A stretch of 13,367 nucleotides of DNA from an uncultured Armatimonadota bacterium (GTDB taxonomy: Bacteria > Armatimonadota > Armatimonadia > Armatimonadales > Armatimonadaceae), in NCBI GenBank assembly GCA_903915615.1, contig CAIWTR010000588.1:1-13367 (forward strand), written 5' to 3'. The notes beneath the pieces are model-generated. The model was not told the DNA's origin, did no database searches, and saw only the letters and a list, made by a program, of their open reading frames with translations. Made by a program: the position numbers and the translations under genes. Numbering within the stretch: the stretch's first letter is position 1; each line of letters opens with the position of its first letter. Positions 7,920 to 13,367 of this stretch are shown here, piece after piece.

Positions 7920-8312
7920 AGCTACCTCCAAACCTAAATCTTTGAGGTTGTCCAGGATTTTCAGATGAATCTTAACAATCCGTGGACGGTTCCAAGCAAT
8001 ACTAAGAAGTATTCGTTTTCGGCGCCTCTAACCCGGCGCTTTTGACATCAGCAAAAAATGTTACGGTACGCGGGAACAAGTGCTAGATACGAACCGTAAG
8101 TGTTGGTGTAGACGGCTTTCAGGATTGCCTGTTCCCGGAAACGAGTCCGGTAGAGCGCTTGAGTCAAGACACCGATGTCAGTGGCCAAGTGCTATTTGTG
8201 CTATCCAAGCCGCAAACCCCAAATTTTGCTTAGCGGCATAATGTCATGTATTAGACACATTTGCAATATTAATTGTGTGTTTTTGCATACCTTTCCTCAC
8301 CGGGTCCTAATA
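7920..8312. other. Divergent intergenic region with several inverted repeats, no gene recognised
   Basis: The region separates the prepilin-like gene (-) and the membrane protein gene (+). Visible structure: AATACT/AGTATT at 7998-8003 and 8008-8013; GCGCC/GGCGC near 8022-8039; a perfect 7-bp TTACGGT/ACCGTAA pair at 8061-8067 and 8093-8099 with a 25-nt gap; an 11-bp palindrome CTTGAGTCAAG at 8158-8168; a direct repeat CAAGTGCTA at 8077-8085 and 8186-8194; and ACACA/TGTGT at 8255-8259 and 8274-8278. A 72-codon plus-strand frame (8175-8393) overlaps the promoter below and has no ribosome binding site, so I do not call it. The dyads could be operators or part of an untranslated RNA; I recognise no known riboswitch. 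Confidence 0.45.
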
Positions 8313-8328
8313 TGGCACGGAAATTGCC
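8313..8328 (+). promoter_or_regulatory. Probable sigma-54 (-24/-12) promoter
   Basis: TGGCAC at 8313-8318, five bases, then TTGC at 8324-8327 reproduces the sigma-54 consensus TGGCAC-N5-TTGC exactly, with the invariant GG (8314-8315) and GC (8326-8327) 10 nt apart. Transcription would begin near 8339, giving a leader of about 56 nt before the TTG at 8395. The ACACA/TGTGT dyad about 35-60 nt upstream could be an enhancer-binding-protein site, but that is weak. No sigma-54 activator gene is in the window. Confidence 0.6.
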
Positions 8329-8394
8329 GATCGCCTAAGAATCCATCTTCATTCACCCTGCAATCGCGTCCAATATTGATACGATTACACTGAA

Positions 8395-10371
8395 TTGAAA
8401 AACATCCAATTGCCACGATTGTTGCTGCTCCTGTTGGCTGCAATTTTTACCCTGACACCACTCCGGTCATCCGCAGAGCCGTTAAAGGCGTATGCAGTTA
8501 AATTTGATGGCGTTTCATCGACGGGTGGTAACCAAACGTTTCCACTTTCAGTGGTTCTATCCCTGATGGCGGAGCAGAAGCCTGGCGGTGTCCTCGCGGT
8601 CTATGCGGCTGAGATCAGCTTTATGGATGGCAGCCTTGAGGCGACACGTCTCTTCTCGGCGATGAACCTCTATGCACTGTCAAAGGAAAAGGTTCCGGCC
8701 CTCCTAAACATCAAACCGGGAGTTAAAGGCACATCCGGAATTTCCCTCGTCATGGACAGACTTTCGAGCTCCACCGCGACACGCTGGGACATCGTTGTCA
8801 AGGATGGCGTCGCGACGTTTGACTCTAAAGTTGGCGATGAGCGCCACACCTTTGTCGGCAAACTCGTTGCCTATAATCCCCCCGTTGAAGGCGGAACACG
8901 CATCGCCACCAGAGACATCCTTATTTTCGGTGGCCTCCTGGCCGCCGTTTTGATAACGCTCTTCATCATCCGGGAGCGACTCCTCGCCAAACAGGCCTTG
9001 GAGCAGCTAAAAGCCGTCAGCATGGGTGGCTACGATGACTACCTGCAATTGCCGATCGATGACGAAGATGAGTTTTTCGTTGCGCCAAAACACACTCCCG
9101 AGACCCTGCATGGCTATGAAAGCCTCTCTATTGGCCAGAAGTTGCTCCATATTGGTCTCCGCTTAGGCTTGATTGGTCTCACACTTGTCCTCCTCAGAGT
9201 CGATGGTCCGTGGCTGTTCAACGAGGCACGGGATGCTGTCGATCGGCCGATTTCACTGATCATGGACCTCCCACGTGGATACTGGATGTCGGCATCCGTT
9301 GCAGCACCATGGCAAATCCTGAGTTTTGCGGCGCTTGTGAGCAGCGTCTTCACCTGCCTCCTGATGCCTCCGCGCCTTCAGGATAAAGTGACCTTCAACG
9401 CATGGTTTGGGTTTGTGCTCGGAGCCATCATCCTAATACTAGGCACAGTGGGCCACGCACCGACGGTAACATTCTCAGCACTCACCTTTGTCCTGGTTCT
9501 TACCGCGCGGTCATCCGGGCACCTCCACGGAAAACGTCTCTTTCCAATCTCACTGGTGATGGTTCTCCTCTGTATCCCACTTCCGGAATCCCTGCTTGCA
9601 TCGTGGCACGGGATGCTGAAGGTATCCGCATCGCCCGCCACCATTAAGCTCCTCCTGATCGCGGAAGCTACCCTTGGTGTTGTTCTCGGGTTGTTGATGG
9701 GGATTGCATCGATGCGGCGGGTCTACAAGCCTCGCGTCAAAGCGAACATCAATGACATCGTTCTCATTGCAGCCATCCCCTTGATGGCAATCGTTGTGGG
9801 TATTGCGACAGCGCAGGCAAAACAGGTCCGTGCACAGGCAAGCTGGATTCCAGTCCCCCCGCTTGCGATTGCAGGCTATCTGGCAACCGAACAGCCATTT
9901 GGCACCCGCTACAGTGAGATGATCGGCAATCCCAAAGGTAGCGTCTACGTTTACCAGCTGGCGAATGCTCCTGAAGTCGCGCTTACAATTGTCTCTGGCG
10001 CTCACCTCGATGCGTATCACGACCCAACGGTTAGCATGGCACAGGGTGACTTCACCTTCGCAGGTCAGATACCAAGTAAAGGGAATGCGAAAGTCCGCAG
10101 GATGCTCTTCCGGAGCGCATCCGCACCCCAAAGCCGCATCATCATGGATTACTGGGAGCAGGAGCAGAGCGGTCACATCGAGACGATGTCGAAGATGGGC
10201 CGTGTACGAAACCTGCCAAGCCGGATTCTAAAGGGTGTTCGACAGGTGATGGGCGGATCGCCTACCGTCATCGTTCGCCTGCATGCAGCCTGTGCATCTG
10301 ATAAAGCATGCAAAGCGATCGAGGAGAAACTCGATACGTTTAGTGGCAACATCCAGCAAAATCTGAAGTAA
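8395..10371 (+). CDS. Polytopic membrane protein, exosortase/EpsI-like but with no visible catalytic motif, 658 aa
   Basis: The start is TTG at 8395; an in-frame stop at 8377 leaves no earlier option, and the next ATG would remove the signal peptide (about 1-27, LPRLLLLLLAAIFTLTPL). Residues about 28-170 form a soluble domain I do not recognise. A membrane helix at 175-192 and an acidic cytoplasmic-looking linker (IDDEDEFF) come next, then about seven to eight helices to residue 480. The stretch FPISLVMVLLCIPLPESLLA with WHGMLK (383-409) resembles the segment before the active Cys in exosortases. However, the CSG motif that should follow is absent, and so are the later N..R and His features. 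The C-terminal 170 residues resemble EpsI/DUF3485 in layout, with YHDP (541-544) where H-x-P-E-x-C is usual. A catalytically altered or structural exosortase relative is my best reading; an unrelated membrane family is possible. It is followed by panD and probably shares its transcript. Confidence 0.5.
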   Translation: MKNIQLPRLLLLLLAAIFTLTPLRSSAEPLKAYAVKFDGVSSTGGNQTFPLSVVLSLMAEQKPGGVLAVYAAEISFMDGSLEATRLFSAMNLYALSKEKVPALLNIKPGVKGTSGISLVMDRLSSSTATRWDIVVKDGVATFDSKVGDERHTFVGKLVAYNPPVEGGTRIATRDILIFGGLLAAVLITLFIIRERLLAKQALEQLKAVSMGGYDDYLQLPIDDEDEFFVAPKHTPETLHGYESLSIGQKLLHIGLRLGLIGLTLVLLRVDGPWLFNEARDAVDRPISLIMDLPRGYWMSASVAAPWQILSFAALVSSVFTCLLMPPRLQDKVTFNAWFGFVLGAIILILGTVGHAPTVTFSALTFVLVLTARSSGHLHGKRLFPISLVMVLLCIPLPESLLASWHGMLKVSASPATIKLLLIAEATLGVVLGLLMGIASMRRVYKPRVKANINDIVLIAAIPLMAIVVGIATAQAKQVRAQASWIPVPPLAIAGYLATEQPFGTRYSEMIGNPKGSVYVYQLANAPEVALTIVSGAHLDAYHDPTVSMAQGDFTFAGQIPSKGNAKVRRMLFRSASAPQSRIIMDYWEQEQSGHIETMSKMGRVRNLPSRILKGVRQVMGGSPTVIVRLHAACASDKACKAIEEKLDTFSGNIQQNLK

Positions 10372-10396
10372 TCAAGCTGCACCCGGAGTAACAACC

Positions 10397-10765
10397 ATGC
10401 GTCAACGTCTCTTTGTCACCGCCAAGATTCACCGTGCAACGGTCACGGATGCCAATGCTGACTACAAAGGCTCTATTGCCATCTGCCCGGAGCTGATTGC
10501 GGCCGCGGGTCTGATGAAGTTTGAGTTTGTTCACATCAACAATGTCAATAATGGCAATCACTGGGAAACATATGTGATCCCGGGAGACCCGCAGAGCGTT
10601 GTTCTGAATGGCCCGCCGGCACATCTATTTTCGCGCGGAGACATCATTGTCATCAACCGCATCGAGCATATTCCAGTCACGGAGCTCGGAGATATTACGC
10701 AAACGGTTGTGTATGTGGATGCTGAAAACAGGGTCACGCAGACGACCTGTACACCGAGTCTATAG
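10397..10765 (+). CDS. panD: Aspartate 1-decarboxylase proenzyme (PanD), 122 aa
   Basis: PanD converts L-aspartate to beta-alanine and CO2 in the cytoplasm, for pantothenate and coenzyme A synthesis. It is made as a proenzyme and cleaves itself before a serine that becomes the pyruvoyl cofactor. Here that site is Gly25-Ser26 in DYKGSIAI. Other family signatures are KIHRATVTDAN (10-20, with the conserved active-site Lys10), the ICPEL..AAG segment, the N-rich HINNVNNG stretch, WETYVIPG, LNGPPA and GDIIVINR. The length fits the family (about 115-130 aa). GGAG lies 9 nt upstream of the ATG. It begins 25 nt after the membrane protein gene with no promoter evident between, so it is probably the second gene of that transcription unit. 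The ICPEL variant is a subtype found in several non-proteobacterial lineages. Nothing looks broken. Confidence 0.95.
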   Translation: MRQRLFVTAKIHRATVTDANADYKGSIAICPELIAAAGLMKFEFVHINNVNNGNHWETYVIPGDPQSVVLNGPPAHLFSRGDIIVINRIEHIPVTELGDITQTVVYVDAENRVTQTTCTPSL

Positions 10766-10771
10766 AAACCA

Positions 10772-10801
10772 AAAACCGGACAGATTGCTCTGTCCGGTTT
10801 T
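10772..10801. terminator. Bidirectional terminator between panD and tRNA-Pro
   Basis: There is a perfect 13-bp stem, 10772-10784 (AAAACCGGACAGA) with 10789-10801 (TCTGTCCGGTTTT), and a 4-nt loop. It gives a T tract on both strands (TTTT on plus, TTTTT on minus). It starts 7 nt after the panD stop and lies 5 nt past the tRNA 3' end, so it serves both convergent units. Confidence 0.9.
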
Positions 10802-10805
10802 CCGA

Positions 10806-10878
10806 TCGGGGCGACATGATTCGAACATGCGACCTCAACATCCCAAATGTCGCGCGCTACCAACTGCGCTACGCCCCG
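10806..10878 (-). tRNA. tRNA-Pro (anticodon UGG)
   Basis: A 73-nt cloverleaf with acceptor stem CGGGGCG/CGCCCCG (first base C, as is usual for tRNA-Pro), D stem GCGC/GCGC with loop AGTTGGTA, and anticodon stem CGACA/TGTTG with loop TTTGGGA, so the anticodon is TGG. The variable loop is five bases and the T arm GCATG/CATGT (one G-T pair) holds the loop TTCGAAT. The discriminator is A and CCA is not encoded. It reads CCA and, through wobble, other proline codons. A promoter and terminator flank it (see entries), so it appears to be a single-gene transcript. Confidence 0.95.
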
Positions 10879-10890
10879 ATAACGAGCGTC

Positions 10891-10919
10891 ATTATATCGA
10901 GCAGAACGTGGCACCGCAA
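10891..10919 (-). promoter_or_regulatory. Probable promoter of tRNA-Pro
   Basis: On the minus strand a perfect -10 TATAAT (10896-10891) stands 17 nt after TTGCGG (10919-10914), with the start expected near 10884, about 6 nt before the mature tRNA. The -10 lies in unique sequence, but the -35 and nearly all of the spacer fall inside the first unit of the 115-bp tandem repeat, whose edge is at 10898. The other units keep TTGCG[GA] but have no TATAAT at the matching place. Confidence 0.65.
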
Positions 10920-11540
10920 AACATTTGTAGCCTGAATGTGATGGGAAGGGGATTTTTTCTTCTTTTCAAGGAGAGACTGTTCACTGGCAGCCGGCCGATC
11001 CCTGACCACAGTCGAGCAGAACGTTGCACCGCAAAACATTTGTCTCCTGAATGTGATGGGAAGGGGATTTTTTCTTCTTTTCAAGGAGAGACGGTTCACT
11101 GGCAGCCGACCGATCCAAGCCCACGATCGAGCAGAATGTGTCACCGCAAAACATTTGTCTCCTGAATCTACTGGGAAGGGGATTTTTTCTTCTTTTCAAG
11201 GAGAGACTGTTCAAAGACAGCTGGCCTATCCAAGCCCACGCTCGAGCAGAATGTGTCATCGCAAAACATTTGTCTCCTGAATGTGATGGGAAGGGGATTT
11301 TTTCTTCTGTTCAAGGAGAGACGGTTCACTGGCAGCCGACCGATCCAAGCCCACGCTCGAGCAGAATGTGTCATCGCAAAACATTTGTCTCCTGAATGTG
11401 ATGGGAAGGGGATTTTTTCTTCTTTTCAAGGAGAGACGGTTCACTGGCAGCCGACCGATCCAAGCCCACGCTCGAGCAGAATGTGTCACCGCAAAACATT
11501 TGTAGCCTGGATCCACTGAGAAGGGGATTTTTCTTCTCCC
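10898..11540. repeat. 115-bp tandem repeat array, about 5.6 units
   Basis: Units begin with CGAGCAGAA at 10898, 11013, 11128, 11243, 11358 and 11473, an exact 115-bp step each time. The sixth unit is partial and diverges after about 11510. Each unit contains GCAAAACATTTGT, CCTGAAT, GGGAAGGGGATTTTT plus a T-rich CTTCTTTTC, AAGGAGAGAC and a GGCAGCCG/CCGATCCAAGCCCACG tail. The four inner units share TGTCTCCTG, while the two outer units (10925, 11500) have TGTAGCCTG. Because 115 is not divisible by 3, the long open frames seen on both strands change protein sequence with each unit, so a normal protein repeat is unlikely. It fills the space between tRNA-Pro and the terminator of the PD40 gene. Origin and function are unknown. 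Confidence 0.9.
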
Positions 11541-11601
11541 AGAGAAGTCACCCTCAGTCTATGTAAGTACCAACACTATCTTTTCGCTTCACAATTACGA
11601 C

Positions 11602-11634
11602 AAAGACCCTGAAACCGATTGGCTCCAGGGTCTT
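11602..11634 (-). terminator. Likely terminator of the PD40 protein gene
   Basis: AAGACCCTG at 11603-11611 pairs over 9 bp with CAGGGTCTT at 11626-11634, with a 14-nt loop that may pair further (CCA/TGG). It lies 27 nt after the stop at 11661. The following minus-strand sequence is only weakly T-rich (TTTGT), so termination may be leaky toward the repeat array. Confidence 0.55.
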
Positions 11635-11660
11635 GTTCATCACTCAAATACGAAATAACC

Positions 11661-12776
11661 TTACGGCTTCCAGTCCGCGACAAAGATATTCGTCTCGTGA
11701 TCCTTGCCATTACGATTCGAACCCCAAACCAGCTTCTTCCCATCCGGTGAAAACATCGGGAAGGAATCAAACTGACGTCCGTACGTAACCTGCTCCAGGC
11801 CACTCCCATCCAGATTGATCAGATAAAGATCAAACGTACGCCGCTTTGGGTCACCCATATTGGATGCAAACACCAAGCGGTTACCATCCGGGGTGAAGTA
11901 CGGCGCAAAGTTCGCCGCACCATTGCTCGTGATCTGCTTTGCATCTGTGCCATCGGCATTTGCCATCCAAAGCTCCATCTGGCTTGGACGCACAAGATCC
12001 TGCTCGAGCAAGCGCTTGTAGTCAGCAATCGCCTCAGGCGTCTTTGGCAACCCAGCACGCCAAACCAACTTCTTGCTGTCTGGGCTAAAGAATGCACCGC
12101 CATCGTAGCCAACACGGTTTGTGATCCGCTTGACATCCGTGCCATCAGGCTTCATCGTGTACAGCTCGAGATCGCCATCCATTGTGGATGTAAACACAAC
12201 ACGCTTGCCATCCGGGCTAACAGTAGCCTCCGCGTTGTAGCCAACCTTCTTGCCCAGCTCAACCTTCTTTGGGAACAGAGGCGTCAGGTTCGTACCATCG
12301 GCGTTTGCCTTCCAAATCGCGTAGCTTGGAAAAATCGGCCAGACATAACCTAGCGAGCGGTCAGGATCTTGAGGAATCTCAGGTCCAAAGCCGTGCGTGG
12401 ATGCGAAGATAACCTGCTTATCTCCCTTTAGGAAATAGCCACAGGTCGTGCGTCCAGTGCCCGTTGAGACACGGATACGGTTGGAACCATCCGCATTCAT
12501 CACAAACTGCTGATCCGCCTTATAGGTATCGCCATCATAGCGCTGAAAAATCAGCTTCTTGCCATCGTAGGACCAATAGGCCTCCGCATTCTGACCACCA
12601 AATGTCAGCTGACGGACATTTGAGAGATGCTTTTCCTTCGGATCAAGCATCGCAGCCAATGGGCCATCCCCTGCGGCAGGAGGCTGCACGTTTGCGAAAG
12701 CCGCCACTCCTACACCAATCAATGCCGTCAACAACGTCACGGCTCCAACTCCAAACGCTTTGTTCTTACGCATCAT
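11661..12776 (-). CDS. Secreted or membrane-anchored PD40/TolB-like beta-propeller protein, about 371 aa
   Basis: The N-terminus (MRKNKAFGVGAVTLLTALIGVGVAAFA) is a signal peptide or anchor, so the rest should lie outside the inner membrane. The body is built of PD40-type blades. Each has an S/T-P-D-x-K-x-[LV]-V-[FW] strand (SPDGKRVVFTS, SPDSKKLVWRA, TPDGNRLVFAS, SPDGKKLVWGSN) and a DGT/DGS turn with lines such as LYTMKPDGTDVKRITN. About six blades are visible, as in TolB and the tricorn protease propeller. Such propellers bind proteins or peptides and have no catalytic site of their own. GAGAGGA is followed by TTG-ATG-ATG (12779, 12776, 12773); the ATGs have 4- and 7-nt spacing, so I prefer 12776 or 12773 over the TTG. 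It starts 18 nt after the M28/PDZ peptidase gene, which suggests one operon. It may guide substrates to the peptidase (inference). Confidence 0.85.
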   Translation of the reverse strand: MMRKNKAFGVGAVTLLTALIGVGVAAFANVQPPAAGDGPLAAMLDPKEKHLSNVRQLTFGGQNAEAYWSYDGKKLIFQRYDGDTYKADQQFVMNADGSNRIRVSTGTGRTTCGYFLKGDKQVIFASTHGFGPEIPQDPDRSLGYVWPIFPSYAIWKANADGTNLTPLFPKKVELGKKVGYNAEATVSPDGKRVVFTSTMDGDLELYTMKPDGTDVKRITNRVGYDGGAFFSPDSKKLVWRAGLPKTPEAIADYKRLLEQDLVRPSQMELWMANADGTDAKQITSNGAANFAPYFTPDGNRLVFASNMGDPKRRTFDLYLINLDGSGLEQVTYGRQFDSFPMFSPDGKKLVWGSNRNGKDHETNIFVADWKP

Positions 12777-12794
12777 CAATTCCTCTCAAAATCC

Positions 12795-13367
12795 CTAGCG
12801 GCGGCTCTCGGCCAGCGTCGCCTTCATCAGTAAAATCTTGCCCTTACGGTCAACCTTAAGCTCAACAACATCCCCCGGATTCGCTTCCCCAAGCGCCGCC
12901 GTGTACTCTTCAATACTCCGGATCGTCTTGCCCGCGAACCCGACCAAAATGTCACCCGCCTGCAGCCCCGCCTTCTCCGCCGGGCTCCCCGCACGGACAC
13001 CACCCACCAAGACACCAATGACTCCAGCTCCGTACTCAGGGATCGTCCCCAGGGATGCCTTTGCACGCATCGTGGATGAACCACCCGCGGCTGCCGGAGG
13101 CTCGCTGAACACCAACCGCTCACGGGCATCCGCAACACGCTCCACAACCCGCGCTGCCAGCTGGCTAACCTTGGCAATGCCATCGATGTCAAGCTTGTCA
13201 ACCGTGTCGCTTGGCCGGTGATAATCCGCGTGCAGCCCCGTGAAGAAAAATGTCACAGGAACCTTTGCCGCCTGAAAAGGCTGATGGTCACTTCCACCGC
13301 TCGTGGAATCTTCAAGCACCACATTCAGCCCCGAACGCTTGACCAGCGGCGAGACAACCGACTCCCA
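12795..13367 (-). CDS. M28-family metallopeptidase with C-terminal PDZ domain (5' part outside window)
   Basis: The frame is open to the window edge (WESVVSPLVKRSGLNVV precedes the GTG at 13322), so only the last 190 residues are present. Visible residues 24-31 GGSDHQPF and 48-55 DYHRPSDT are the C-terminal signature of M28 aminopeptidases. The His of DYH (H50) is the expected last zinc ligand; the other ligands lie outside the window. After a linker with SEPPAAAGGSS, residues about 105-187 form a PDZ domain (GVLVGGVRAGSPAEKAGLQA, GDILVGFAG, then V-x-L-K-V). M28 enzymes release N-terminal amino acids or degrade peptides using two zinc ions, often in the periplasm or outside the cell. The PDZ domain may bind substrate C-termini or the PD40 partner encoded 18 nt downstream. 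Fusion of M28 to PDZ is known; the split from the propeller is discussed below. Confidence 0.9.
   Translation of the reverse strand, partial: WESVVSPLVKRSGLNVVLEDSTSGGSDHQPFQAAKVPVTFFFTGLHADYHRPSDTVDKLDIDGIAKVSQLAARVVERVADARERLVFSEPPAAAGGSSTMRAKASLGTIPEYGAGVIGVLVGGVRAGSPAEKAGLQAGDILVGFAGKTIRSIEEYTAALGEANPGDVVELKVDRKGKILLMKATLAESRR

Noticed and set aside
8000..8200. Riboswitch such as c-di-GMP or cobalamin type
   Set aside because: None of the conserved cores of the classes I know could be found; only generic inverted repeats are present.
8175..8393. 72-codon plus-strand frame before the membrane protein gene
   Set aside because: It spans the sigma-54 site and likely start point, has no ribosome binding site and encodes nothing recognisable.
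10608..11165. 185-codon plus-strand frame running from panD through the tRNA into the repeat array
   Set aside because: It overlaps panD, a terminator, a tRNA and two repeat units, so it cannot be a real gene.
10898..11510. CRISPR array
   Set aside because: The whole 115-bp unit is repeated, with no short repeat separated by unique spacers, and no cas gene is present.
10806..11540. tRNA-linked integrated element with attachment sites
   Set aside because: No second copy of the tRNA 3' end and no integrase were seen; the array is on the 5' side of the tRNA, not the usual attachment side.

Overview
The window looks like chromosomal DNA from a Gram-negative-type, didermal bacterium, most likely Armatimonadota or a relative. 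The main clue is the prepilin-type protein (minus strand, start 7919). Its N-terminus (AFTLIELLVVIAIIAILAA, then LFPVFAQAR, and later MYAQDYDETLP) is in the style typical of that phylum. Three lipobox proteins, a CRTAC1/ASPIC-UnbV protein and an M28 peptidase paired with a PD40 propeller fit this. The assignment is inference from protein style; no rRNA or other marker is present.

Layout: 1-600 has no convincing gene but carries two copies of a composite repeat (a 22-bp block followed by a REP-like GGGCGGAC/GTCCGCCC palindrome). Positions 601-5232 (+) hold a large clan GH-D-like glycoside hydrolase and, 9 nt later, an FG-GAP/ASPIC lipoprotein, closed by a bidirectional terminator. Converging on them (-) are a TPR lipoprotein, a tiny Gly/Pro/Ala-rich lipoprotein and a prepilin-like pseudopilin; the last two each end in a clear terminator hairpin. 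A ~475-nt divergent intergenic region follows. It contains several inverted repeats and an almost consensus sigma-54 (-24/-12) site upstream of a TTG-started polytopic membrane protein that resembles an exosortase with an EpsI-like tail but lacks the expected catalytic motifs. panD (aspartate 1-decarboxylase) follows 25 nt later, ending at a perfect 13-bp bidirectional terminator shared with a convergent tRNA-Pro(UGG).

The most unusual part is 10898-11540: about 5.6 copies of a 115-bp tandem repeat with an exactly constant period, starting 20 bp from the tRNA 5' end. The tRNA's apparent promoter has its -10 outside the array and its -35 inside the first repeat unit. On the minus strand four of six units carry a Shine-Dalgarno-like AGGAG in front of an ATG. 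On the plus strand each unit can fold a short hairpin. The right end (minus) holds a two-gene operon: the 3' part of an M28 peptidase with a C-terminal PDZ domain, then a secreted PD40/TolB-like beta-propeller protein.

As systems, the left and middle parts look like cell-surface functions (glycan hydrolysis, lipoprotein scaffolds, pilus-like filament, possibly a sortase-like envelope protein). The right end looks like secreted peptide breakdown. No CRISPR, transposase, phage or toxin-antitoxin gene was recognised.
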